This document shows, one piece after another, positions 38,271 to 50,500 of a DNA stretch of 64,000 bases (the stretch's first letter is position 1; each line of letters begins with the position of its first letter). A model generated the notes under the pieces. It worked only from the letters and a program-made list of their open reading frames with translations. It was not told where the DNA came from and did no database searches. A program made the position numbers and the translations under genes. The DNA comes from Hydractinia symbiolongicarpus. Lineage: Eukaryota > Cnidaria > Hydrozoa > Anthoathecata > Hydractiniidae. The DNA is taken from NCBI RefSeq assembly GCF_029227915.1, contig NC_079880.1:3040001-3104000 (forward strand), given 5' to 3'.

Positions 38271-41200
38271 AATGAGTTTACTCCCTGGGTACTTTCTTTG
38301 TATACTTTTGACTATACGGGCCAAGCCGGGATTTTCGGGAAATCGCGGGTTTTCGTTTGCCGGCGATTAAACTTCTTTTATTCAGCGTCCCATCAAATAT
38401 GAAAACATTTTTGAAAACTACAAGTCTTATGCGTTTTAGTGGTGAAAAAATAATTTAAAAAATCGTTCGGGAAATGGGTTTACTCCCTGGGTACTTTCTT
38501 TGTATACTTTTGACTATACGGGCCGAGTCAAGGATTTACGGGAAATCGCGGGTTTTCGTTTGCCGGCGATTAAACTTCTTTTCTTCAGCGTCTCATCAAA
38601 AATGAAAACATTTTTAAGAACTACAAGTCTCATGCGTTTTAGTGGTGAAAAAGTAATTTAAAAAATCGTTCGGGAAATGAGTTTACTCCCTGGGTACTTT
38701 CTTTGTATACTTTTGACTATACGGGCCAAGCCCGGGATTTATGGGAAATCGCGGTTTTTCGTTTGCCGGCGAATAAACTTCTTTTATTCAGCGTCTCATC
38801 AAAAATGAAAATATTTTTGAAAACTACAAGTCTCATGCGTTGTAGTGGTGAAAAAATAATTTAAAAATCGTTCGGAAAATGAGTTTACTCCCTGGGTACT
38901 TTCTTTGTATACTTTTGAATATACGGGCCGAGTCCGGGGTTTACGGGAAATGGCGGGTTTTCGTTTGCCGGCGATTAAACTTCTTTTATTCAGTGTCTCA
39001 TCAAAAATGAAAACATTTTTGAAAACTACAAGTCTCATGCGTTTTAGTGGTGAAAAAATAATTTAAAAAATTGTTCGGGAAATGAGTTTACTCCCTGGGT
39101 ACTTTCTTTGTATACTTTTGACTATACGGGCCGAGTCCGGGATTTACGGGAAATCGCGGATTTCCGCTTGCCGGCGATTAAACTTCTTTTATTCAGCGTC
39201 CCATCAAGTATGAAAATATTTTTGAAAACTACAAGTCTCATGCGTTTAGTGGTAAAAAAATAATATAAAAAATCGTCCGGGAAATGAGTTTACTCCCTGG
39301 GTACTTTCTTTGTATACATTTGACTATACGTGCCAAGCCCGGGATTTACGGGAAATCGCGGGTTTTCGTTTGCCGGCGATTAAACTTCTTTTATTCAGCG
39401 TCTCATCAAAAATGAAAACATTTTTAAAAACTACAAGTCTTATGCGTTTTAGTGGTGAAAAAATAATTTAAAAAATCGTTCTGGAAATGAGTTTACTCCC
39501 TGGGTACTTTCTTCGTATGCCTTTGCCTATACGGGCCGAGTCCGGGATTTAGGGAAATCGCAGGTTTTCGTTTGCCGGCGATTAAACTGCTTTTATTCAG
39601 CGTCTCATCAAAAATGAAAACATTTTTGAAAACTACAAGTCTCATGCGATTTAGTGGTGAAAAAATAATTTAAAAAGTTGTTCGGGAAATGAGTTTACTC
39701 CCTGGGTACTTTCTTTGTATACTTTTGACTATACGGGCCAAGCCGGGATTTACGGGAAATCGCGGGTTTTCGTTTGCCGGCGATTAAACTTCTTTTATTC
39801 AGCGTCTCATCAAAAATGAAAACATTCTTGAAAACTACAATTCTCATGCGTTTTAGTGGTGAAATAATAATTTAAAAAATCGTTTGGGAAATGAGTTTAC
39901 TCCTTGGGTACTTTCTTTGTATACTTTTGACTATACGGGCCGACTCCAGGATTTACGGGAAATCGCAGGTTTTCGTTTGCCGGCGATTAAACTTCTTTTA
40001 TTCAGCGTCTCATCAAAAATGAAAACATTTTTGAAAACTACAAGTCTCATGCGTTTTAGTGGTGAAAAAAAAATTTAAAAAATCGTTCGGGAAATGAGTT
40101 TACTCCCTGGGTACTTTTTTTGTATACATTCGACTATACGGGCCAAGCCCCGGATTTACGGGAAAACGCAGGATTTCGTTTGCCGGCGATTAAACCTCTT
40201 TCATTAAGCGTCTCATCAAAAATGAAAACATTTTTGAAAACTACAAGTCTCATGCGTTTTAGTGGTGCAAAAATAATTTAAAAAATCGTTCGGGAAATGA
40301 GTTTACTCCCTGGGTACTTTCTTTGTATACTTTTGACTATACGGGCCAAGCCGGGATTTTCGGGAAATCGCGGGTTTTCGTTTGCCGGCGATTAAACTTC
40401 TTTTATTCAGCGTCCCATCAAATATGAAAACATTTTTGAAAACTACAAGTCTTATGCGTTTTAGTGGTGAAAAAATAATTTAAAAAATCGTTCGGGAAAT
40501 GGGTTTACTCCCTGGGTACTTTCTTTGTATACTTTTGACTATACGGGCCGAGTCAAGGATTTACGGGAAATCGCGGGTTTTCGTTTGCCGGCGATTAAAC
40601 TTCTTTTCTTCAGCGTCTCATCAAAAATGAAAACATTTTTAAAAACTACAAGTCTCATGCGTTTTAGTGGTGAAAAAGTAATTTAAAAAATCGTTCGGGA
40701 AATGAGTTTACTCCCTGGGTACTTTCTTTGTATACTTTTGACTATACGGGCCAAGCCCGGGATTTATGGGAAATCGCGGTTTTTCGTTTGCCGGCGAATA
40801 AACTTCTTTTATTCAGCGTCTCATCAAAAATGAAAACATTTTTGAAAACTACAAGTCTCATGCGTTTTATTGGTGAAAAAATAATTTAAAAAATCGTTCG
40901 GGAAATGAGTTTACTCCCTGGGTACTTTCTTTGTATACTTTTGACTATACGGGCCGAGTCCAGGATTTACGGGAAATCGCAGGTTTTCGTTTGCCGGCGA
41001 TTAAACTTCTTTTATTCAGCGTCTCATCAAAAATGAAAACATATTTGAAAACTACAAGTCTCATGCGTTTTAGTGGTGAAAAAAAAATTTAAAAAATCGT
41101 TCGGGAAATGAGTTTACTCCCTGGGTACTTTCTTTGTATACATTCGACTATACGGGCCAAGCCCCGGATTTACGGGAAAACGCGGGATTTCGTTTGCCGG

Positions 41201-43536
41201 CGATTAAACCTCTTTCATTAAGCGTCTCATCAAAAATGAAAACATTTTTGAAAACTACAAGTCTCATGCGTTTTAGTGGTGAAAAAATAATTTAAAAAAT
41301 TGTTCGGGAAATGAGTTTACTCCCTGGGTACTTTCTTTGTATACTTTTGACTATACGGGCCGAGTCCGGGATTTACGGGAAATCGCGGATTTTCGCTTGC
41401 CGGCGATTAAACTTCTTTTATTCAGCGTCCCATCAAGTATGAAAATATTTTTGAAAACTACAAGTCTCATGCGTTTAGTGGTAAAAAAATAATATAAAAA
41501 ATCGTTCGGGAAATGAGTTTACTCCCTGGGCACTTTCTTTGTATACATTTGACTATACGGGCCAAGCCCGGGATTTACGGGAAATCGCGGGTTTTCGTTT
41601 GCCGGCGATTAAACTTCTTTTATTCAGCGTCTCATCAAAAATGAAAACATTTTTAAAAACTACAAGTCTTATGCGTTTTAGTGGTGAAAAAATAATTTAA
41701 AAAATCGTTCTGGAAATGAGTTTACTCCCTGGGTACTTTCTTTGTATGCCTTTGCCTATATGGGCCGAGTCCGGGATTTAGGGAAATCGCAGGTTTTCGT
41801 TTGCCGGCGATTAAACTTCTTTTATTCAGCGTCTCATCAAAAATGAAAACATTTTTAAAAACTACAAGTCTTATGCGTTTTAGTGGTGAAAAAATAATTT
41901 AAAAAATCGTTCTGGAAATGAGTTTACTCCCTGGGTACTTTCTTTGTATGCCTTTGCCTATATGGGCCGAGTCCGGGATTTAGGGAAATCGCAGGTTTTC
42001 GTTTGCCGGCGATTAAACTGCTTTTATTCAGCGTCTCATCAAAAATGAAAACATTTTTGAAAACTACAAGTCTCATGCGATTTAGTGGTGAAAAAATAAT
42101 TTAAAAAGTTGTTCGGGAAATGAGTTTACTCCCTGGGTACTTTCTTTGTATACTTTTGACTATACGGGCCAAGCCGGGATTTACGGGAAATCGCGGGTTT
42201 TCGTTTGCCGGCGATTAAACTTCTTTTATTCAGCGTCTCATCAAAAATGAAAACATTTTTAAAAACTACAAGTCTTATGCGTTTTAGTGGTGAAAAAATA
42301 ATTTAAAAAATCGTTCTGGAAATGAGTTTACTCCCTGGGTACTTTCTTTGTATGCCTTTGCCTATACGGGCCGAGTCCGTGATTTAAGGAAATCGCAGGT
42401 TTTCGTTTGCCGGCGATTAAACTGCTTTTATTCAGCGTCTCATCAAAAATGAAAACATTCTTGAAAACTACAATTCTCATGCGTTTTAGTGGTGAAATAA
42501 TAATTTAAAAAATCGTTTGGGAAATGAGTTTACTCCTTGGGTACTTTCTTTGTATACTTTTGACTATACGGGCCGACTCCAGGATTTACGGGAAATCGCA
42601 GGTTTTCGTTTGCCGGCGATTAAACTTCTTTTATTCAGCGTCTCATCAAAAATGAAAACATTTTTAAAAACTACAAGTCTTATGCGTTTTAGTGGTGAAA
42701 AAATAATTTAAAAAATCGTTCTGGAAATGAGTTTACTCCCTGGGTACTTTCTTTGTATGCCTTTGCCTATACGGGCCGAGTCCGTGATTTAAGGAAATCG
42801 CAGGTTTTCGTTTGCCGGCGATTAAACTGCTTTTATTCAGCGTCTCATCAAAAATGAAAACATTCTTGAAAACTACAATTCTCATGCGTTTTAGTGGTGA
42901 AATAATAATTTAAAAAATCGTTTGGGAAATGAGTTTACTCCTTGGGTACTTTCTTTGTATACTTTTGACTATACGGGCCGACTCCAGGATTTACGGGAAA
43001 TCGCAGGTTTTCGTTTGCCGGCGATTAAACTTCTTTTATTCAGCGTCTCATCAAAAATGAAAACATTTTTGAAAACTACAAGTCTCATGCGTTTTAGTGG
43101 TGAAAAAAAAATTTAAAAAATCGTTCGGGAAATGAGTTTACTCCCTGGGTACTTTTTTTGTATACATTCGACTATACGGGCCAAGCCCCGGATTTACGGG
43201 AAAACGCAGGATTTCGTTTGCCGGCGATTAAACCTCTTTCATTAAGCGTCTCATCAAAAATGAAAACATTTTTGAAAACTACAAGTCTCATGCGTTTTAG
43301 TGGTGAAAAAATAGTTTAAAAAATCGTTCGGGAAATGAGTTTACTCCCTGGGTACTTTCTTTGTATACTTTTGACTATACGGGCTGAGTCCGGGATTTAC
43401 GGGAAATCGCGGGTTTTCGTTTGCCGGCGATTAAACTTCTTTTATTCAGCGTCTCATCAAAAATGAAAACATTTTTAAAAACTACAAGTCTCATGCGTTT
43501 TAGTGGTGAAAAAATAGTTTAAAAAATCGTTCGGGA
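38271..43536 (+). repeat. 23-mer HOR, copy 2, expanded to 26 monomers
   Basis: It follows copy 1 unit by unit at an offset of 4,659 bp. A one-monomer tandem duplication adds about 203 bp (TATATGGGCCGAG appears near 41,758 and 41,960 but only once, near 37,098, in copy 1). A dimer duplication then adds 405 bp (unit starts at 42,517 and 42,922, against a single 37,656). Its final markers (GGGCTGAGTCCGGG, AATAGTTT) are therefore 5,266 bp from those of copy 1. Identity ends near 43,536, where an F-class unit follows. Confidence 0.9.
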
Positions 43537-45780
43537 AATGAGTTTACTCCCTGGGTACTTTCTTTGTATACTTTTGACTATACGGGCCGAGTCCGGGATT
43601 TACGGGAAATCGCGGATTTTCGTTTGCCGGCGATTAAACTTCTTTTATTCAGCGTTCCATCAAATATGAAAATATTTTTGAAAACTACAAGTCTCATGCG
43701 TTTAGTGGTAAAAAAATAATATAAAAAATCGTTCGGGAAATGAGTTTACTCCCTGGGTACTTTCTTTGTATACTTTTGACTATACGGGTCAAGCCCGGGA
43801 TTTACGGGAAATCGCGGGTTTTCGTTTGCCGGCGATTAAACTTCTTTTATTCAGCGTCTCATCAAAAATGAAAACATTTTTAAAAACTACAAGTCTTATG
43901 CGTTTTAGTGGTGAAAAAATAATTTTAAAAATCGTTCTGGAAATGCGTTTACTCCCTGGGTACTTTCTTTGTATGCCTTTGCCTATACGGGCCGAGTCCG
44001 GGATTTAGGGAAATCGCAGGTTTTCGTTTGCCGGCGATTAAACTGCTTTTATTCAGCGTCTCATCAAAAATGAAAACATTTTTGAAAACTACAAGTCTCA
44101 TGCGATTTAGTGGTGAAAAAATAATTTAAAAAGTCGTTTGGGAAATGAGATTACTCCCTGGGTACTTTCTTTGTATACTTTTGACTATACGGGCCAAGCC
44201 GGGATTTACGGGAAATCGCGGGTTTTCGTATGCCGGCGATTAAACTTCTTTTATTCAGCGTCTCATCAAAAATGAAAACATTTTTAAAAACTACAAGTCT
44301 TATGCGTTTTAGTGGTGAAAAAATAATTTAAAAAATCGTTCTGGAAATGAGTTTACTCCCTGGGTACTTTCTTTGTATGCCTTTGCCTATACGGGCCAAG
44401 TCCGGGATTTAGGGAAATCGCAGGTTTTCGTTTGCCGGCGATTAAACTGCTTTTATTCAGCGGCTCATCAAAAATGAAAACATTTTCGAAAAATACAAGT
44501 CTCATGCGATTTAGTGGTGAAAAAATAATTTAAAAAGTCGTTCGGGAAATGAGTTTACTCCCTGGGTACTTTCTTTGTATACTTTTGACTATACGGGCCA
44601 AGCCGGGATTTACGGGAAATCGCGGGTTTTCGTTTGCCGGCGATTAAACTTCTTTTATTCAGCGTCTTATCAAAAATAAAAACAGTTTTAAAAACTACAA
44701 GTCTTAGGCGTTTTAGTGGTGAAAAAATAATTTAAAAAATCGTTCTGGAAATGAGTTTACTCACAGGGTACTTTCTTTGTATACATTCGACTATACGTGC
44801 CAAGCCCGGGATTTACGGGAAATCGCGGGTTTTCGTTTGCCGGCGATTAAACTGCTTTTATTCAGCGTCTCATCAAAAATGAAAACATTCTTGAAAACTA
44901 CAATTCTCATGCGTTTTAGTGGTGAAATAATAATTTAAAAAATCGTTTTGGAAATGAGTTTACTCCCTGGGTACTTTCTTTGTATACTTTTGACTATACG
45001 GGCCGACTCCAGGATTTACGGGAAATCGCAGGTTTTCGTTTGCCGGCGATTAAACTTCTTTTATTCAGCGTCTCATCAAAAATGAAAATATTTTTGAAAA
45101 CTACAAGTCTCATGCGTTTAGTGGTAAAAAAATAATATAAAAAATCGTTCGGGAAATGAGTTTACTCCCTGGGTACTTTCTTTGTATACTTTTGACTATA
45201 CAGGCCAAGCCCCGGATTTACGGGAAATCGCGGGTTTTCGTTTGCCGGCGATTAAACTTCTTTTATTCAGCCTCTCATCAAAAATGAAAACATTTTTAAA
45301 AACTACAAGTCTTATGCGTTTTAGTGGTGAAAAAATAATTTAAAAAATCGTTCTGGAAATGAGTTTACTCCCTGGGTACTTTCTTTGTATACTTTTGACT
45401 ATACGGTCCGAGTCCGGGATTTAGGGAAATCGCAGGTTTTCGTTTGCCGGCGAATAAACTGCTTTTATTCAGCGTCTCATCAAAAATGAAAACATTTTTG
45501 AAAACTACAAGTCTCATGCGTTTAGTGGTAAAAAAATAATATAAAAAATCGTTCGGGAAATGAGTTTACTCCCTGGGTACTTTCTTTGTATACTTTTGAC
45601 TATACGGGCCAAGCCCGGGATTTACGGGAAACCGCGGGTTTTCGTTTGCCGGCGATTAAACTTCTTTTATGCAGCCTCTCATCAAAAATGAAAACATTTT
45701 TAAAAACTACAAGTCTTATGCGTTTTAGTGGTGAAAAAATAATTTAAAAAATCGTTCTGGAAATGAGTTTACTCCCTGGG
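43537..45780 (+). repeat. Mixed monomers, including a dimer step
   Basis: F, A, B and C units with scattered private changes (ATACGGGTCAAG, AATGCGTTTACTCC, TTAGGCGTTTTAG, AACAGTTTTAAAAAC) show weak local order. ATTCAGCCTCTCATC near 45,266 and TGCAGCCTCTCATC near 45,670 mark a dimer step of about 405 bp. The D-like unit at about 44,750-44,880 (ACTCACAGGG, ATACGTGCC, CTGCTTTTATTCAGCG) closely matches the first complete right-arm monomer next to the inversion. Confidence 0.82.
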
Positions 45781-45789
45781 TACTTTCTT

Positions 45790-47003
45790 TGTATACTTTT
45801 GACTATACTGTCCGAGTCCGGGATTTAGGGAAATCGCAGGTTTTCGTTTGCCGGCGATTAAACTGCTTTTATTCAGCGTCTCATCAAAAATGAAAACATT
45901 TTTGAAAACTACAATTCTCATGCGTTTTAGTGGTGAAAAAATAATTTAAAAAATTGTTCTGGAAATGAGTTTACTCACAGGGTACTTTCTTTGTATACAT
46001 TCGACTATACGGGCCAAGCCCGGGATTTACGGGAAATCGCGGGTTTTCGTTTTCCGACGATTAAACCTCTTTCATTAAGCGTCTCATCAAAAATGAAAAC
46101 ATTTTTGAAAACTACAAGTCTCATGCGTTTTGGTGGTGAAAAAAAAATTTAAAAAATCGTTCGGGAAATGAGTTTACTCCCTGGGTACTTTCTTTGTATA
46201 CATTCGACTATACGGGCCAAGCCCCGGATTTACGGGAAATCGCGGGATTTCGTTTGCCGTCGATTAAACTGCTTTTATTCAGCGTCTCATCAAAAATGAA
46301 AACATTTTTGAAAACTACAAGTCTCATGCGTTTTAGTGGTGAAAAAGTAATTTAAAAAATCGTTCGGGAAATGAGTTTACTCCCTGGGTACTTTCTTTGT
46401 ATACTTTTGACTATACTGTCCGAGTCCTGGATTTAGGGAAATCGCAGGTTTTCGTTTGCCGGCGATTAAACTGCTTTTATTCAGCGTCTCATCAAAAATG
46501 AAAACATTTTTGAAAACTACAATTCTCATGCGTTTTAGTGGTGAAAAAATAATTTAAAAAATTGTTCTGGAAATGAGTTTACTCACAGGGTACTTTCTTT
46601 GTATACATTCGACTATACGGGCCAAGCCCGGGATTTACGGGAAATCGCGGGTTTTCGTTTTCCGACGATTAAACCTCTTTCATTAAGCGTCTCATCAAAA
46701 ATGAAAACATTTTTGAAAACTACAAGTCTCATGCGTTTTGGTGGTGAAAAAAAAATTTAAAAAATCGTTCGGGAAATGAGTTTACTCCCTGGGTACTTTC
46801 TTTGTATACATTCGACTATACGGGCCAAGCCCAGGATTTACGGGAAATCGCGGGATTTCGTTTGCCGTCGATTAAACTGCTTTTATTCAGCGTCTCATCA
46901 AAAATGAAAACATTTTTGAAAACTACAAGTCTCATGCGTTTTAGTGGTGAAAAAGTAATTTAAAAAATCGTTCGGGAAATGAGTTTACTCCCTGGGTACT
47001 TTC
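45790..47003 (+). repeat. 607-bp trimer HOR, two copies, before the inversion
   Basis: ATACTGTCCGAG near 45,805 and 46,412, and TTTTGGTGGTG near 46,127 and 46,735, show a period of about 607-608 bp. The order is B (ACAATTCTCATGCG, AAATTGTTCTGG), D (TTCCGACGATTAAACC) and E (CCGTCGATTAAACTGC, GTAATTT tail). The block is followed by one last irregular A-like monomer before the orientation switch. Confidence 0.87.
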
Positions 47004-47162
47004 TTTGTATACTTTTGACTATACTGCCAAGCCCGGGATTTACGGGAAATCGCGGGTTTTCGTTTGCCAGCGATTAAACTTCTTTTATTCAGCGTCTCAT
47101 CAAAAATGAAAACATTTTTAAAACTACAAGTCTTATGCGTTTTAGTGGTGAAAAAATAATTT

Positions 47163-47196
47163 TTCAGCATCTCATCATTTTTGATGAGATGCTGAA
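47163..47196. repeat. Inversion junction: perfect 15-bp inverted repeat, 4-bp spacer
   Basis: The left arm TTCAGCATCTCATCA (47,163-47,177) and right arm TGATGAGATGCTGAA (47,182-47,196) are exact reverse complements around TTTT. The forward array stops at monomer position 201 (GAAAAAATAATTT). A 15-nt forward island equal to monomer positions 126-140 follows, and then the sequence turns to the reverse strand. TCA at 47,175-47,177 fits both orientations, a 3-bp microhomology. Both arms carry GCATCTC rather than the usual GCGTCTC, so one arm was copied from the other. Pairing ends at 47,162/47,197 (T opposite T). Confidence 0.96.
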
Positions 47197-47523
47197 TAAA
47201 AGCAGTTTAATCGCCGGCAAACGAAAACCCGCGATTTCCCGTAAATCCCGGGCTTGGCACGTATAGTCGAATGTATACAAAGAAAGTACCCTGTGAGTAA
47301 ACTCATTTCCAGAACGATTTTTTAAATTATTTTTTCACCACTAAAACGCATAAGACTTGTAGTTTTTAAAAATGTTTTCATTTTTGATGAGACGCTGAAT
47401 AAAAGAAGTTTAATCGCCGGCAAACGAAAACCCGCGATTTCCCGTAAATCCCGGCTTGGCCCGTATAGTCAAAAGTATACAAAGAAAGTACCCAGGGAGT
47501 AAACTCATTTCCCGAACGATTTT
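47197..47523 (-). repeat. First right-arm monomers after the inversion
   Basis: The monomer adjoining the junction is D-like: read on the - strand it has ACTCACAGGG, ATACATTCGAC, ATACGTGCC and CTGCTTTTATTCAGC. The next is C class (CCAAGCCGGG). The same D-after-C order lies on the + strand at about 44,590-44,880. This gives a possible source for the flipped strand about 2.3 kb upstream, although the correspondence does not extend through the following units. Confidence 0.8.
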
Positions 47524-50500
47524 TTAAATTATTTTTTCACCACTAAAACGCATGAGACTTGTAGTTTTCAAAAATGTTTTCATTTTTGATGAAACGCTGA
47601 ATAAAAGAAGTTTAATCGCCGGCAAACGAAAACCTGCGATTTCCCGTAAATCCTGCACTCGGCCCGTATAGTCAAAAGTATACAAAGAAAGTACCCAGGG
47701 AGTAAACTCATTTCCCAAACGATTTTTTAAATTATTATTTCACCACTAAAACGCATGAGACTTGTAGTTTTTAAAAATGTTTTCATTTTTGATAAGACGC
47801 TGAATAAAAGAAGTTTAATCGCCGGCAAACGAAAACCCGCGATTTCCCGTAAATCCCGGCTTGGCCGGTATAGTCAAAAGTATACAAAGAAAGTACCCAG
47901 GGAGTAAACTCATTTCCCGAACGATTTTTTAAATTATTTTTTCACCACTAAAACGCATGAGACTTGTAGTTTTCAAAAATATTTTCATTTTTGATGAGAC
48001 GCTGAATAAAAGCAGTTTAATCGCCGGCAAACGAAAACCTGCTATTTCCCTAAATCCCGGACTCGGCCCGTATAGTCAAAAGTATACAAAGAAAGTACCC
48101 AGGGAGTAAACTCATTTCCAGAACGATTTTTTAAATTATTTTTTCACCACTAAAACGCATGAGACTTGTAGTTTTCAAAAGTGTTTTCATTTTTGATGAG
48201 ACGCTTAATGAAAGAGGTTTAATCGCCGGCAAACGAAATCCCGCGTTTTCCCGTAAATCCGGGGCTTGGCCCGTATAGTCGAATGTATACAAAGAAAGTA
48301 CCCAGGAAGTAAACTCATTTCCCGAACGATTTTTTAAATTTTTTTTCACCACTAAAACGCATGAGACTTGTAGTTTTCAAAAATGTTTTCATTTTTGATG
48401 AGACGCTTAATGAAAGAGGTTTAATCGCCGGAAAACGAAAACCCGCGATTTCCCGTAAATCCCGGGCTTGGCCCGTATAGTCGAATGTATACAAAGAAAG
48501 TACCCTGTGAGTAAACTCATTTCCAGAACGATTTTTTAAATTATTTTTTCACCACTAAAACGCATAAGACTTGTAGTTTTTAAAAAGGTTTTTATTTTTG
48601 ATGAGACGCTGAATAAAAGAAGTTTAATCGCCGGCAAACGAAAACCTGCGATTTCCCGTAAATCCTGGACTCGGCCCGTATAGTCAAAAGTATACAAAGA
48701 AAGTACCCAGGGAGTAAACTCATTTCCCAAACGATTTTTTAAATTATTTTTTTACCACTAAAACGCATGAGACTTGTAGTTTTCAAAAATGTTTTCATTT
48801 TTGATGAGACGCTGAATAAAAGAAGTTTAATCGCAGGCAAACGAAAACCCGCGATTTCCCCTAAATCCCGGGCTTGGCCCGTATAGTCGAATGTATACAA
48901 AGAAAGTACCCAGGGAGTAATCTCATTTCCCGAACGATTTTTTAAATTATTTTTTCACCACTAAAACGCATAAGACTTGTAGTTTTTAAAAATGTTTTCA
49001 TTTTTGATGAGACGCTGAATAAAAGAAGTTTAATCGCCGGCAAACGAAAACCCGCGATTTCCCGTAAATCCCGGGCTTGGCCCGTATAGTCGAATGTATA
49101 CAAAGAAAGTACCCAGGGAGTAATCTCATTTCCCGAACGATTTTCTAAATTACTTTTTCACCACTAAAACGCATGAGACTTGTAGTTTTTAAAAATGTTT
49201 TCATTTTTGATGAGACGCTGAATAAAAGAAGTTTAGTCGCCGGCAAACGAAAACCTGCGATTTCCCGTAAATCCTGGACTCGGCCCGTATAGTCAAAAGT
49301 ATACAAAGAAAGTACCCAGGGAGTAAAGTCATTTCCCGAACGATTTCTTAAATTACTTTTTTACCACTAAAACGCATGAGACTTGTAGTTTTCAAAAATG
49401 TTTTCATTTTTGATGAGACGCTGAATAAAAGCAGTTTAATCGCCGGCAAACGAAATCCCGCGTTTTCCCGTAAATCCGGGGCTTGGCACGTATAGTCGAA
49501 TGTATACAAAGAAAGTACGCAGGGAATAAACTCATTTCCAGAACGATTTTTTAAATTATTTCTTCACCACTAAAACGCATAAGACTTGTAGTTTTTAAAA
49601 ATGTTTTCATTTTTGATGAGACGCTGAATAAAAAAGGTTTAATCGCCGGCAAAGGAAAACCTGCGATTTCCCGTAAATCCTGCACTCGGCCCGTATAGTC
49701 AAAAGTATACAAAGAAAGTACCCAGGGAGTAAACTCATTTCCCAAACGATTTTTTAAATTATTATTTCACCACTAAAACGCATGAGACTTGTAGTTTTTA
49801 AAAATGTTTTCATTTTTGATAAGACGCTGAATAAAAGAAGTTTAATCGCCGGCAAACGAAAACCCGCGATTTCCCGTAAATCCCGGCTTGGCCGGTATAG
49901 TCAAAAGTATACAAAGAAAGTACCCAGGGAGTAAACTCATTTCCCGAACGATTTTTTAAATTATTTTTTCACCACTAAAACGCATGAGACTTGTAGTTTT
50001 CAAGAATGTTTTCATTTTTGATGAGACGCTTAATGAAAGAGGTTTAATCGCCGGCAAACGAAATCCCGCGTTTTCCCGTAAATCCGGGGCTTGGCCCGTA
50101 TAGTCGAATGTATACAAAGAAAGTACCCAGGAAGTAAACTCATTTCCCGAACGATTTTTTAAATTTTTTTTCACCACTAAAACGCATGAGACTTGTAGTT
50201 TTCAAAAATGTTTTCATTTTTGATGAGACGCTTAATGAAAGAGGTTTAATCGCCGGAAAACGAAAACCCGCGATTTCCCGTAAATCCCGGGCTTGGCCCG
50301 TATAGTCGAATGTATACAAAGAAAGTACCCTGTGAGTAAACTCATTTCCAGAACGATTTTTTAAATTATTTTTTCACCACTAAAACGCATAAGACTTGTA
50401 GTTTTTAAAAAGGTTTTTATTTTTGATGAGACGCTGAATAAAAGAAGTTTAATCGCCGGCAAACGAAAACCTGCGATTTCCCGTAAATCCTGGACTCGGC

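Larger units (their letters stand above)
1..47162 (+). repeat. Left arm of the array, monomers on + strand
   Basis: About 233 consecutive monomers share one orientation, taking the sense with TTTGCCGGCGATTAAAC as forward. Sequence classes are mixed and organised into several successive higher-order repeats, listed separately. No strand switch occurs before 47,163. The last forward monomers are slightly irregular: the unit near 47,024 reads ATACTGCCAAG where ATACGGGCCAAG is expected, and it has a shortened A run near 47,118. Confidence 0.97.

Noticed and set aside
1-47162. CRISPR array
   Set aside because: There are no short direct repeats separated by unique spacers. The entire 203-bp period is repeated, and variable positions are scattered substitutions.
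46985-47170. 61-codon ATG frame whose start lies in the inversion junction
   Set aside because: It reads antisense through the last forward monomer, and the ATG comes from the GCATCTC foldback arm. Its position is an accident of the rearrangement.
47163-47196. Rho-independent terminator
   Set aside because: The hairpin with T spacer looks like a stem-loop, but the T run is in the loop rather than after the stem. The context is a satellite inversion with no transcript upstream.
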